In this document: positions 1 through 8,042 of the stretch, in pieces
How the letters are laid out: each line of letters starts with the position of its first letter
Numbering within the stretch: position 1 is the stretch's first letter
Source of the DNA: a bacterium SCSIO 12827
GTDB lineage: Bacteria > Pseudomonadota > Alphaproteobacteria > Rhodospirillales > Casp-alpha2
DNA length: 64,000 nt
Direction: 5' to 3'
NCBI GenBank assembly: GCA_024397995.1
Contig: CP073746.1
Location: 3,284,001 to 3,348,000 of the forward strand
The notes under the pieces: model-generated
The model's database searches: none
What the model saw: the letters and a program-made list of their open reading frames with translations, nothing else
Told to the model about the DNA's origin: nothing
Program-made: the position numbers and the translations under genes

Positions 1-50
1 AGGACCAAGCCCCACAATAACCGGGGCGTCCGCAACTGGGAGACACAACC

Positions 51-1370
51 ATGAAGTTCCGTAAACTGGTATTGGCCACGGCAGGCGCCGTGGTTTGCCT
101 CGGCACCTTCGCCGCGGCGGAGGCCGCCAAGGCCGACGAACAATTCTTTCCCATGCTGGTCTACCGCACCGGTGCCTATGCACCGTCCGGCATTCCCGTC
201 GCCAACGGATTCCGCGACTACTACACCCTGCTTAACAAGCGCGACGGCGGCATCAACGGCGTCACCGTGACCTTCGAAGAATGCGAAACCCAGTACAAGA
301 CCAACCTGGGCGTCGAATGCTACGAGAAGCTGAAGGGCAACGGCCCGACGGGGGCCTCGCTGTTCAATCCCTATTCGACGGGCATCACCTATCAGCTGAT
401 CCCGAAGGCCAGCGTCGACAAGATCCCGATCCTCTCCATGGGTTACGGCCGCACCTCGGCGGCCGACGGACGGGTGTTTGAATGGGTCTTCAACCCGCCC
501 GCCACCTATTGGTCGCAGGCATCGGCGGTCATCAAGTACTTCTCCCGCCGGGTCGGCGGATACGACAAGCTGGCCGGCAAGAAGATCGTCCACCTGCACC
601 ACAACTCCGCCTATGGCAAGGAAGCCAACCCCACCCTTGAGGTTCTGGCCGAACGCTACGGCTTCAAACTGACCCTGGTCCCGGTCGACCATCCCGGCCA
701 GGAACAGGCATCGCAGTGGCGGCAAATCCGCCGCATCAAGCCGGACTTCATCTTCATGTCCGGTTGGGGCGTCATGAATCAGGTCGCGATCAAGGAAGCC
801 GGCAACATCCGCTATCCCATGGATCAGTTCGTCGGCAACTGGTGGTCCGGTTCGGACGCCGATGTGGTGCCCGCCGGCGACGGCGCCAAGGGCTACCTGT
901 CAACCACCTTCCATGGCGCGGGGTCTGACTTCGGCGTTCATGCCGACATCATCAAGCATATCTACGGCGGTGATGCGGCGGCGGCCAAGGAAAACAAGGT
1001 CGGCGAGGTTCTGTACAACCGTGGCGTCGTCAACGCCATGTTCGCCACCGAAGCCGTGCGCACGGCCCAGGCCAAATTCGGCAACAAATCCCTGACCGGC
1101 GAACAGGTCCGTTGGGGCCTGGAAAACCTGAACATCACCCAGGAAACCCTGGACAAGCTCGGGTTCAAGGGGATGGTCAGCCCGCTCAAGATCACCTGCG
1201 AAGACCATGAAACCATGGGGCCGGTGATCATCCAGAAATGGGACGGCGCCAAATGGTCCTATGCCAGTGAATGGCTGACGCCGATGCGCGACATCGTCCG
1301 CCCCCTCGTGGAGGCCGATGCCGCAGCCTACGCGAAGGAAAACAACATCACCCCCCGCAACTGCAACTAA
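51..1370 (+). CDS. Periplasmic substrate-binding protein of a branched-chain-amino-acid-type ABC transporter
   Basis: A 439-residue secreted binding protein of the LivK/type I periplasmic-binding fold. Residues 1-28 form a signal peptide (basic start, hydrophobic core, cleavage likely after Ala28). The mature protein begins with the family's typical opening and has two lobes. The ATG has a GGGAG ribosome site 9 bases upstream. It is followed 44 bases later by a LivF-like ATPase and then by a phenylacetate-CoA-ligase-like enzyme, so the ligand may be an aromatic or other carboxylic acid rather than an amino acid. The permeases and second ATPase must lie before the window. The family is secure; the substrate is inference. 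Confidence 0.88.
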   Translation: MKFRKLVLATAGAVVCLGTFAAAEAAKADEQFFPMLVYRTGAYAPSGIPVANGFRDYYTLLNKRDGGINGVTVTFEECETQYKTNLGVECYEKLKGNGPTGASLFNPYSTGITYQLIPKASVDKIPILSMGYGRTSAADGRVFEWVFNPPATYWSQASAVIKYFSRRVGGYDKLAGKKIVHLHHNSAYGKEANPTLEVLAERYGFKLTLVPVDHPGQEQASQWRQIRRIKPDFIFMSGWGVMNQVAIKEAGNIRYPMDQFVGNWWSGSDADVVPAGDGAKGYLSTTFHGAGSDFGVHADIIKHIYGGDAAAAKENKVGEVLYNRGVVNAMFATEAVRTAQAKFGNKSLTGEQVRWGLENLNITQETLDKLGFKGMVSPLKITCEDHETMGPVIIQKWDGAKWSYASEWLTPMRDIVRPLVEADAAAYAKENNITPRNCN

Positions 1371-1414
1371 GCGGTTGCGACGGGTCCCCGGGCAGAACAC
1401 GAAAGGCGAGGTTC

Positions 1415-2254
1415 ATGGCACAGGCTGTTGAACGCAAGACCGAGGCGGCCGCCCAGACGTCACCGCTCGTGGTCAACAACATCGAGGTCATCTACGACCA
1501 TGTGATCCTGGTGTTGAAGGGGGTATCGCTTGAGGTTCCCGAGGGGGGCATCGTCGCCCTCCTCGGGGCCAACGGCGCCGGCAAGACGACGACGCTGAAG
1601 GCCATTTCCAACCTTTTGGGGGCCGAACGCGGCGAGGTTACCAAGGGCGAGATTCTGTTCCGCGGCGAACGCGTCGACAGCCTGACGCCCAACGAACTGG
1701 TCAAGCGCGGCGTCATCCAGGTCATGGAAGGCCGCCATTGCTTCGAACATCTGACCGTCGAAGACAATCTGATGACGGGTGCGTATACCCGCCGCGACGG
1801 CGCCGCCGCCGTCGCCGAAAGTCTGGAGAAGGTCTACCACTATTTCCCGCGCCTGAAGGAACGCCGCACCTCGCAGGCGGGCTATACCTCCGGCGGCGAA
1901 CAGCAGATGACCGCCATCGGCCGTGCGCTGATGGCCAACCCCAACACCATCCTGCTGGACGAGCCCTCCATGGGCCTGGCCCCGCAGCTGGTCGAGGAAA
2001 TTTTCGAGATCGTGAAGGCGCTGAACGAGCAGGAGGGCGTGTCCATCCTGCTCGCCGAACAGAACACCATGATCGCGCTGAAATACGCCGATTACGGCTA
2101 TATCCTGGAAAACGGCCGCGTGGTCATGGACGGGGACGCGGCGGGCCTGCGGGAAAACCCGGATGTGAAGGAATTCTATCTCGGCCTGGCCGGGGAAGGC
2201 CGCAAAAGCTTTCGCGACGTCAAACACTACCGCCGCCGCAAGCGCTGGCTCTGA
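1415..2254 (+). CDS. ABC transporter ATP-binding protein, LivF type
   Basis: A 279-residue cytoplasmic ATPase that powers uptake with the preceding binding protein. Walker A (GANGAGKTT) is at residues 51-59, the signature TSGGEQQ at 158-164 and Walker B (ILLDEP) at 179-184. The GEQQM form of the signature is characteristic of LivF rather than LivG. The ATG at 1415 is preceded by AGGCGAGG; the frame is open further upstream but that part only shadows the binding-protein gene. The C-terminus carries a basic tail (FRDVKHYRRRKRW), somewhat longer than in ordinary LivF. Same operon as the binding protein. Confidence 0.9.
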   Translation: MAQAVERKTEAAAQTSPLVVNNIEVIYDHVILVLKGVSLEVPEGGIVALLGANGAGKTTTLKAISNLLGAERGEVTKGEILFRGERVDSLTPNELVKRGVIQVMEGRHCFEHLTVEDNLMTGAYTRRDGAAAVAESLEKVYHYFPRLKERRTSQAGYTSGGEQQMTAIGRALMANPNTILLDEPSMGLAPQLVEEIFEIVKALNEQEGVSILLAEQNTMIALKYADYGYILENGRVVMDGDAAGLRENPDVKEFYLGLAGEGRKSFRDVKHYRRRKRWL

Positions 2255-2325
2255 CGCAAATCCCGGGCAATCCGGCACGGATTGCGACGACGCATTTGCG
2301 TGCAGCCAACAACGAGAGACCGACC

Positions 2326-3576
2326 ATGCCCGACAACCCCCATTACGATGACCAGGAAACCCGGACGGCCGAGGCCCGCGAGGCGACCCTGTTCGAGGCG
2401 CTGCGGGCGCGGCTGGCCCAGGCCAAGGCGAAGGCCCCCTATTACCGCGAAGTCCTGTCCGACATCGACCCGGCCGGGATCATCGACCGCGCGGCACTGG
2501 CCAAACTGCCCGTGACCCGCAAATCGGAACTGGTCGACCGGCAGGCGCCGGGCCATACCCTGGGCGGCCTGACGACCGTGCCCGACGGCCGGCTTCGCCA
2601 TATCTATCAAAGCCCGGGGCCGACCTACGACGCCGACGGTCAGGGGGCGGACTGGTGGCGCATGGCGCGCGGGCTGTATGCCGCCGGGATGCGCGCGGGC
2701 GACGTTCTTCACAACAGCTTTTCCTATCACCTGACCCCGGCCGGGCTGATGGTCGACAGCGGCGCCCAGGCCATCAATTGCGCCGTGGTGCCCGCCGGCG
2801 TCGGCAATACGGAACTACAGGTACGCGCCATCGAACACATCCGCCCCACGGCCTATTGCGGCACGCCGTCGTTCCTCAAGCTTCTGCTCGACAAGGCCGC
2901 CGAAACGGGGGCGGACGTGTCGTCGCTCGCCAAGGCCGCCGTCGGCGGGGAACCCTTTCTGCCCGATCAGCGCGCCGCCTGCGCGGCCGCCGGGATCGAC
3001 GCCTACAACATCTATGCCTCGGCAGACATCGGCCTGATCGCCTATGAATCAACCGCCCGCGAAGGCCTGGTCCTTGAAGAAGGCCTGATCCTGGAAATCG
3101 TCACCCCCGGCACGGGTGAGCCGGTCGAACCGGGCCAGGTCGGCGAGGTTCTCCTGACCACGCCGTTCAATGCCGACTACCCCTTGATCCGTTTCGCCAC
3201 CGGCGACATGTCGGCGGTGATGGCGGGGGTCAGCCCCTGCGGGCGCACCAACACCCGCATCAAGGGCTGGATGGGCCGCGCCGACCAGGCGGCCAAGGTC
3301 AAGGGCATGTTCATCCACCCGCGCCAGATCGCCGACATCCTGAAACGCCACCCGGAAATCGCCCGCGCCCGCATGGTGGTGGACCGCCGGGACGGCACCG
3401 ACGTCATGACCCTGATGTGCGAGACCACCCCGCCCGCCCCGGACGCCCTCGCCGCCGCCCTCGCCGACACCATCCAGGCGACCTGCAAGCTCAAGGGCGG
3501 CGTCGAATTCGTGCCGCCGGGCAGCCTGCCCAACGACGGCAAGGTGATCGATGATCGGCGGGGTGCGGCAGCGTAA
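2326..3576 (+). CDS. Phenylacetate-CoA ligase-like AMP-binding enzyme (PaaK family)
   Basis: A 416-residue adenylate-forming enzyme related to PaaK, which activates an aryl acid with ATP and CoA. Visible landmarks are the N-terminal PYYREVL segment typical of PaaK, a YASADIGLIAYE segment where PaaK has its aromatic-Gly-x-Ser/Thr-Glu adenylate motif, RFATGDMS, and a C-terminal half with GRADQAAKVKGMFIHP, matching the hinge and small C-terminal domain. The ATG at 2326 follows GAGAG; an open frame continues upstream into livF but has no homologous content. Position right after transport genes suggests it activates the imported acid. Exact substrate unknown. Confidence 0.82.
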   Translation: MPDNPHYDDQETRTAEAREATLFEALRARLAQAKAKAPYYREVLSDIDPAGIIDRAALAKLPVTRKSELVDRQAPGHTLGGLTTVPDGRLRHIYQSPGPTYDADGQGADWWRMARGLYAAGMRAGDVLHNSFSYHLTPAGLMVDSGAQAINCAVVPAGVGNTELQVRAIEHIRPTAYCGTPSFLKLLLDKAAETGADVSSLAKAAVGGEPFLPDQRAACAAAGIDAYNIYASADIGLIAYESTAREGLVLEEGLILEIVTPGTGEPVEPGQVGEVLLTTPFNADYPLIRFATGDMSAVMAGVSPCGRTNTRIKGWMGRADQAAKVKGMFIHPRQIADILKRHPEIARARMVVDRRDGTDVMTLMCETTPPAPDALAAALADTIQATCKLKGGVEFVPPGSLPNDGKVIDDRRGAAA

Positions 3577-3632
3577 GAGTCAAACCAGAAGCTCGGTCGC
3601 CCCGCCGGGCATAGAAGCGTTAGGGCTTTAGG

Positions 3633-4100
3633 ATGAACGCCGTCGAGAAATTAGCCGAACGGATTTACATTGAAACTGATTTCGGGCGAAGCATCGCAAC
3701 GACGCTGGCCGGGGTTATTGGCCTAGGTGTCTATCTTTCTTATGGCGATTGGGTGATTGCCGCATTTTCTTCAATTATATCATTTCCGATCGTGCGTTTG
3801 ATTGCCTCCGGTCTGCACGAGAAGGCCATGCGAAGAAAAATACGCGGTGCCGAAAGGGAAGAAGCAAAATACCGTTATGATCAAATGAGCTCGGATGAGA
3901 AAGCCGTGGTTCAGTATTTTGTTGAACAAGGCGGCTGTGTCGTCACTTGGGCACAAGTGAATAATTCGCCTTTGAATATGGCCGCAATTGAATCACTGAT
4001 ACAAAGAGATCTTCTTTCAACATCTATGACAGCCGATGGAATGCGAGAAACGTTCGTACTTGATGCGGCAATGTTTGACGCGGGCCAATCTGTCAGGTGA
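3633..4100 (+). CDS. Small two-helix membrane protein, AT-rich gene; SieB-like organisation
   Basis: A 155-residue protein that I cannot assign firmly. Residues about 20-37 and 39-59 are hydrophobic and form a likely membrane hairpin. A charged stretch (HEKAMRRKIRGAEREEAKY) follows, then a cytoplasmic C-terminal region starting SSDEKAVVQYFVEQGG that could be a small winged-helix-like domain. The layout (two helices, then a short 'xxEEK..(L/V)..F' domain) resembles superinfection exclusion protein B; this is a comparison from memory, not a search. Codon use is strikingly AT-rich compared with all neighbours (many A/T third positions), suggesting recent acquisition. It stands alone between a plus-strand metabolic cluster and a minus-strand phosphatase. 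Confidence 0.6.
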   Translation: MNAVEKLAERIYIETDFGRSIATTLAGVIGLGVYLSYGDWVIAAFSSIISFPIVRLIASGLHEKAMRRKIRGAEREEAKYRYDQMSSDEKAVVQYFVEQGGCVVTWAQVNNSPLNMAAIESLIQRDLLSTSMTADGMRETFVLDAAMFDAGQSVR

Positions 4101-4145
4101 GTACCGTCTGAGTACAAAAAGTCCGCCTTGGGTTGGAAATAAACC

Positions 4146-4820
4146 TCACTTCCCACCCCCAAAATCCTCCGCCAGCCGCAGCCAGTCCTGCGGCGTGACC
4201 AGGGCGATGAACGCGAAGCCCAGGTCCGCGCCGGGGTCCGGGCGGAGCACCACGGCCCCGGCCTCGTCCGTGTACTGGCCCGTGGCGGCGCGCATCAGGT
4301 TGCCGTGGCCGACGATGACCCGGTTGGTGCCGGGCGGTAGGGGGCGGGTGAAATGGGCGCGCGCGTTCTTGACCGCCGCGTCATGGCCGCCGACGAATTG
4401 CTGGGACCGCAGGTTCATGATTTCCGTCGTCGTGCGCACAGCGCCCAGGCTCATCAGGTGGGCGGTTTCCGCCGTGCGGCAGTATTCCGAGGACAGGATC
4501 TCGCCGACCGGGATGGCGAGGGTGCGGATGGCAAGGCCGATCAACTGCGCCGTCATCCGCCCCGTGTCCGACAGTTGGCGCATCCGGGCGCCGTCACAGC
4601 TTTGCCAGTCGCCGGCCTGCCGCACCTGATCGTTCTGGGCCCAGTCCGTGGCGGCATGGCGGAAATAGAGGACATGGCCGCCCGCGCGCAGGGCCGCGAC
4701 CAAGGCCGCGTCATCGCGTTCCGCCGACAGCGCCGGACGCGCGAACAGGGGCGCCAGGAACAGCAGCAAAAGCAGGGCCGGGGCGGCGCGAAGCCCCCCA
4801 AACGGGCGCGGATTTGCCAT
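4146..4820 (-). CDS. Periplasmic histidine phosphatase family protein
   Basis: A 224-residue secreted protein of the histidine phosphatase (phosphoglycerate mutase-like) superfamily. A signal peptide with a leucine-rich core occupies residues 1-33. The catalytic His is in FRHAATD (residues 53-59; the usual RHG is RHA here, as in a known periplasmic subfamily), and the second active-site His is in VIVGHGNLM near the C-terminus. The ATG at 4820 is chosen because the signal peptide begins directly after it; the frame stays open upstream but lacks protein-like content. Substrate unknown. It is convergent with the AT-rich gene on its 3' side. Confidence 0.8.
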   Translation of the reverse strand: MANPRPFGGLRAAPALLLLLFLAPLFARPALSAERDDAALVAALRAGGHVLYFRHAATDWAQNDQVRQAGDWQSCDGARMRQLSDTGRMTAQLIGLAIRTLAIPVGEILSSEYCRTAETAHLMSLGAVRTTTEIMNLRSQQFVGGHDAAVKNARAHFTRPLPPGTNRVIVGHGNLMRAATGQYTDEAGAVVLRPDPGADLGFAFIALVTPQDWLRLAEDFGGGK

Positions 4821-4942
4821 GGAATTCAGAATATCGTCAGGGGCGCCTTCGGAAAAGCCCGGAATTTCAGGCCTTTGGCAGGCACAAGAAAAGATCACAT
4901 TGGGGACATAATCTCGCCCCAATCGGGGGCTAAATAAGAACC

Positions 4943-5045
4943 ATAGACCTCCTCGTCTATTAACCAGAGACCCCCCTCTCTGGTCCCCTTAATCGGCACC
5001 AGCCGAACTTAAAGCCGGGCTCTCCCCAAGAGCCCGGCTTTTTTT
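4943..5045 (+). ncRNA. Candidate small RNA with C-rich hairpin loops
   Basis: This 103-base intergenic segment is made almost wholly of consecutive short hairpins. ATAGAC/GTCTAT (4943-4948, 4955-4960) encloses the loop CTCCTC. ACCAGAGA/TCTCTGGT (4963-4970, 4977-4984) encloses CCCCCC. TCGGC/GCCGA (4993-4997, 5002-5006) encloses ACCA. A 12-bp terminator stem (5011-5041) with loop TCCCCAA ends in a T run. CTCCTC is complementary to a Shine-Dalgarno sequence, and C-rich exposed loops are known from several alphaproteobacterial trans-acting sRNA families. Only the plus strand ends in a T run. No clear promoter was identified, and the 5' end is approximate. It could also be a leader upstream of ccmA, but the terminator separates the two. 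Confidence 0.6.
5011..5045 (+). terminator. Intrinsic terminator of the candidate sRNA
   Basis: A 12-bp perfect stem (AAAGCCGGGCTC with GAGCCCGGCTTT) around the loop TCCCCAA, followed directly by more T residues. It ends 54 bases before the ccmA start, so it insulates ccmA from transcription arriving from upstream. Confidence 0.85.
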
Positions 5046-5098
5046 CGTCGTTGGCCCGGCCAGAGGCCCCTGTATTCACGCGCCCGTCCGGGGTATCT

Positions 5099-5797
5099 AT
5101 GACCGGAGGCACGCCCGCCCGGCAGGACAGGACCGTCATTCCCGTGAAGCGTTTCGAAGGCATATCGCTGGACTGTCTGCGCAGCGCCCGGCCCGTGTTC
5201 CGGGACTTGGCGTTCCAGATCGAAAGCGGCGGGGCGCTGGTGCTGACCGGGCCCAACGGCTCCGGCAAGTCGTCGCTGCTGCGGCTCATGGCGGGGCTGT
5301 TGCCGCCGGCAGCAGGCACCTTGTCATGGAACGGCCAGGCCATTTCCGACGACCCTGACGCCCACCGCCTGCGGTTGCGCTATCTCGGCCATCTGGATGC
5401 GGTGAAGCCGGCCCTGACGGCGGCGGAGAACCTCGCCTTCTGGGCCGGGCTGATGGGCGCCGATCCCGATACGGCGGTCGCCCCGGCGCTGGAGGCGCTC
5501 GGCATCGGGCATCTTTCCGATCTGCCGGCGCGGTTTCTGTCGGCCGGGCAGAAACGGCGGTTGAACCTTGCCCGCTTGGCCTTGGCCCCCTCGGCCCTCT
5601 GGCTGCTGGATGAGCCGGCGACGGCGCTGGACGCGGAAACGACCGACCGCCTGCGCAACCTGATCCAGGGCCACCGCGACGCCGGCGGCATGGCCGTGGT
5701 TTCGACCCATTCGGACCTGGGCCTGAAGGACGCCGACAATCTGGACCTCGCCGGCTTCGCCGCCCGCCCGTCGCTGGACACGGACACCGCCGCATGA
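5099..5797 (+). CDS. ccmA: Cytochrome c biogenesis ATP-binding export protein CcmA
   Basis: The ATPase of the CcmABCD complex, which releases haem-loaded CcmE. It has 232 residues. Walker A GPNGSGKS is at residues 51-58, the signature LSAGQ at 147-151 and Walker B LWLLDEP at 167-173, all in the CcmA-specific form (LSAGQKRRLNLARL). The ATG at 5099 is preferred; a TTG 48 bases upstream and a GTG further in are alternatives. It is the first gene of the ccm operon and overlaps ccmB by 4 bases (ATGA), indicating translational coupling. Confidence 0.95.
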   Translation: MTGGTPARQDRTVIPVKRFEGISLDCLRSARPVFRDLAFQIESGGALVLTGPNGSGKSSLLRLMAGLLPPAAGTLSWNGQAISDDPDAHRLRLRYLGHLDAVKPALTAAENLAFWAGLMGADPDTAVAPALEALGIGHLSDLPARFLSAGQKRRLNLARLALAPSALWLLDEPATALDAETTDRLRNLIQGHRDAGGMAVVSTHSDLGLKDADNLDLAGFAARPSLDTDTAA

Positions 5798-6459
5798 CCG
5801 GCTTCCGCGCCATCCTGATGCGCGACCTGCGCCTGGCCCTGCGTCAGGGCATGGACAGCGCCATGGTCGTCATGTTCTTCGTCATCGCCGTGGTGCTGTT
5901 TCCCTTGGGCGTCGGGCCGGAGCCCAACGTGCTGGCCCGCATCGCCCCCGGGGTGCTGTGGGTCGCAGCCCTGCTGTCGGTGCTGCTGTCGCTGGAACGC
6001 CTGTTCCACACGGATTTCGAGGACGGCTCGCTGGAGCTTCTGGCCCTCAGCCCGCCGGCCCTGGAGGTCGTCGTGCTGGCCAAGGTTCTGGCCCATTGGC
6101 TGATCACCGGCCTGCCGCTGATCATCGCCGCCCCCGTGCTGGCGGTGCTGCTGAACATGCCGGCGGACGGTTTCGGTTTGTTGCTGCTCGCCCTTTTGCT
6201 GGGCACGCCGACCCTCAGCCTGATCGGCGCCGTGGGGGCGGCCCTGATCCTGGGTTCGCGCCGGGGCGGGGTGCTGCTGGCGCTGTTGATTTTGCCGCTG
6301 TTCATTCCCGTGCTGATCTTCGGCGTCGGCGCGGTCGAGGCGGCCATCGGCGGCTTCCCGGCGCGCGCCCCCCTGCTGCTGCTGGGTGCGGTCTTCGCAG
6401 GCGCCTTGGCGCTTTGTCCCTGGGGGGCCGCCGCCGGGCTTCGCCAAGCCCTGGAATAA
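5794..6459 (+). CDS. ccmB: Haem exporter permease CcmB
   Basis: A 221-residue integral membrane protein with about six hydrophobic segments. It is the channel-like partner of CcmA in cytochrome c maturation system I. The N-terminal MRDLRLALRQGMDSAMVVMFF and the loop with FHTDFEDGSLELLALSP are CcmB landmarks. It starts inside the ccmA stop codon region (ATGA overlap). The next gene, ccmC, begins 28 bases after its stop, with an AGGAAGGGGG ribosome site between them. Confidence 0.95.
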   Translation: MTGFRAILMRDLRLALRQGMDSAMVVMFFVIAVVLFPLGVGPEPNVLARIAPGVLWVAALLSVLLSLERLFHTDFEDGSLELLALSPPALEVVVLAKVLAHWLITGLPLIIAAPVLAVLLNMPADGFGLLLLALLLGTPTLSLIGAVGAALILGSRRGGVLLALLILPLFIPVLIFGVGAVEAAIGGFPARAPLLLLGAVFAGALALCPWGAAAGLRQALE

Positions 6460-6487
6460 TTCAAAGGAAGGGGGTAGCTTCCCGGCC

Positions 6488-7219
6488 ATGTTCAATTACT
6501 TCGCCAATCCGCGCCGCTTCATGAAGCTGGCCACGGTGCTCAGCCCCTGGCTGGCCGGGGTGACGCTCGTGCTGGCCGCGGCCGGGCTGTATCTGGGCCT
6601 GTTCGCCTCGCCCGCCGACTATCAGCAGGGCGAGACCGTGCGCATCATGTACGTGCACGTGCCGGCGGCCTGGATGGCCCTGTTCTGCTATGTGGGCTTG
6701 GCGGTTTCCGCCGCCGTGGGGCTGATCTGGAAACATCCGGTGGCCGACGTGGCGGCCCGCGCAACGGCGCCCATCGGCGCCTGCTTCACCTTCCTGGCAC
6801 TCCTCACCGGCGCGCTCTGGGGCAAGCCCATGTGGGGAGCCTGGTGGGTATGGGACGCGCGGCTGACCTCGGTCCTGGTGCTGTTCTTTCTGTATCTCGG
6901 CTACATGGCGCTCAACAGCGCCTTCGACGATCCGCAGCGGGGGTCCAAGGCGTCGGCGATCCTGGCCATGGTCGGCCTGGTCAACGTGCCGATCATCAAG
7001 TTCTCCGTCGACTGGTGGAACACCCTGCATCAGCCGGCCTCCATCGTGCGCATGGACGGGCCGACCATCCATCCCGACATGCTGTGGCCCCTGTTCCTGA
7101 TGATCGGGGCGTTCACGACCTATTATCTTTGGGTGTTGATGCTGCGCATGCGCCGCGAGTTGACGGAAACCCGCCTGCGCGCGCGGCGACAGATCCAGGC
7201 CGAGGAAGCCAGGGCGTGA
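6488..7219 (+). CDS. ccmC: Haem lyase/haem-handling protein CcmC
   Basis: A 243-residue membrane protein that presents haem to CcmE at the periplasmic face. The tryptophan-rich WWVWDAR motif is at residues 119-125, flanked by His57 (in MYVHVPAAW) and His182 (in WWNTLHQ), the two conserved external haem ligands of the family. Six membrane helices are apparent. The ATG at 6488 is chosen for its strong upstream AGGAAGGGGG; the frame is open further 5' but overlaps ccmB. Unlike the other ccm junctions, it is followed by a 161-base gap before ccmD. Confidence 0.95.
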   Translation: MFNYFANPRRFMKLATVLSPWLAGVTLVLAAAGLYLGLFASPADYQQGETVRIMYVHVPAAWMALFCYVGLAVSAAVGLIWKHPVADVAARATAPIGACFTFLALLTGALWGKPMWGAWWVWDARLTSVLVLFFLYLGYMALNSAFDDPQRGSKASAILAMVGLVNVPIIKFSVDWWNTLHQPASIVRMDGPTIHPDMLWPLFLMIGAFTTYYLWVLMLRMRRELTETRLRARRQIQAEEARA

Positions 7220-7244
7220 AAAACATATTCAATAAAATGCAACC

Positions 7245-7272
7245 TTGCCCCAGAGGTTCGGGCCGCTAAACT
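7245..7272 (+). promoter_or_regulatory. Weak candidate sigma-70 promoter before ccmD
   Basis: TTGCCC (7245-7250), a 16-base spacer and TAAACT (7267-7272) lie in the unusual gap between ccmC and ccmD. This could give the ccmDEFGHI part its own start. The match is modest and the assignment is inference. Confidence 0.3.
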
Positions 7273-7380
7273 GACCGATATCAAGAACGGCGCCGGTATC
7301 GGGGATATGATGCCGGCGTTGCCAATCCGGCGCATGGTCACCACATAAATGCCGCAATCAGAGGGCCCCTTTCCAGCACC

Positions 7381-7590
7381 ATGACCAAGATCAGTGAATT
7401 CCTCGACATGGGCGGCTACGCGGGCTTTGTCTGGCCCAGCTACGGCGCCGTAATCGCCGTGCTGGCGGTTCTGCTGTGGCTCAGCCTGCGCGGCCTCAAG
7501 GCGGCTGAAAACGAACTGGCCCGGCTTGAAGGAGACGCCCGCCGCCCCCGGCGTGGTACCACCCCGAACGACGGAGCGGCCGAGCCGTGA
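7381..7590 (+). CDS. ccmD: Haem exporter accessory protein CcmD
   Basis: A 69-residue single-helix membrane protein. CcmD stabilises the CcmABC-CcmE complex and is needed for release of haem-loaded CcmE. The FLDMGGYAGFVWPSYG opening is typical, with the helix at about residues 21-37 and a charged cytoplasmic tail. Its stop overlaps the GTG start of ccmE (GTGA), so the two are translationally coupled. Position and sequence leave little doubt despite its small size. Confidence 0.92.
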   Translation: MTKISEFLDMGGYAGFVWPSYGAVIAVLAVLLWLSLRGLKAAENELARLEGDARRPRRGTTPNDGAAEP

Positions 7591-8042
7591 AGCGCAAGCA
7601 TAAACGCCTGACCTTTGCCGCCATCGGGCTGTGCCTTCTCGGCATTGCCGCCGCCTTGGTGCTGACCGCCTTCGAGGAAAGCATCGTGTTCTTCCATTCC
7701 CCCACCGATATCGCCGAAGGCAAGGTCAAGATCGACCGCCGCGTGCGCCTGGGCGGCCTGGTTGAAGAAGGCAGCGTGAAGAAACAGGCCGGTGCCGTCA
7801 CCGCCTTTCGCATCACCGACGGCGCCAATGTGATCGACGTGACCTACCGGGGCATCCTGCCCGACCTGTTCCGCGAGGGGCAGGGCGTGGTCACCGAAGG
7901 TCGCCTGCAGGGCGGCCTGTTCGTGGCCGAGGAAGTCCTGGCCAAGCACGATGAAAATTACATGCCGCCCGAGGTCGCCGACGCGCTGAAGAAATCCGGC
8001 CGCTGGCAGGAAGGATCGGGCAAAGGGGACGCTGCCAAATGA
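7587..8042 (+). CDS. ccmE: Periplasmic haem chaperone CcmE
   Basis: A 151-residue membrane-anchored chaperone that binds haem covalently and hands it to CcmF. It has an N-terminal anchor at residues about 8-28. The haem-attaching His121 and haem-ligand Tyr125 occur in LAKHDENYMPP, the canonical HxxxY arrangement. It starts with GTG overlapping ccmD and overlaps ccmF by 4 bases (ATGA). Confidence 0.96.
   Translation: MKRKHKRLTFAAIGLCLLGIAAALVLTAFEESIVFFHSPTDIAEGKVKIDRRVRLGGLVEEGSVKKQAGAVTAFRITDGANVIDVTYRGILPDLFREGQGVVTEGRLQGGLFVAEEVLAKHDENYMPPEVADALKKSGRWQEGSGKGDAAK

Noticed and set aside
1271-1414. Longer livF starting inside the binding-protein gene
   Set aside because: Overlaps the preceding gene by about 100 bases and adds no ABC-domain sequence; the ATG at 1415 has a ribosome site.
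5051-5098. Earlier ccmA start at a TTG (5051)
   Set aside because: Very close to the terminator T run and without a ribosome site; the ATG at 5099 gives normal CcmA length.
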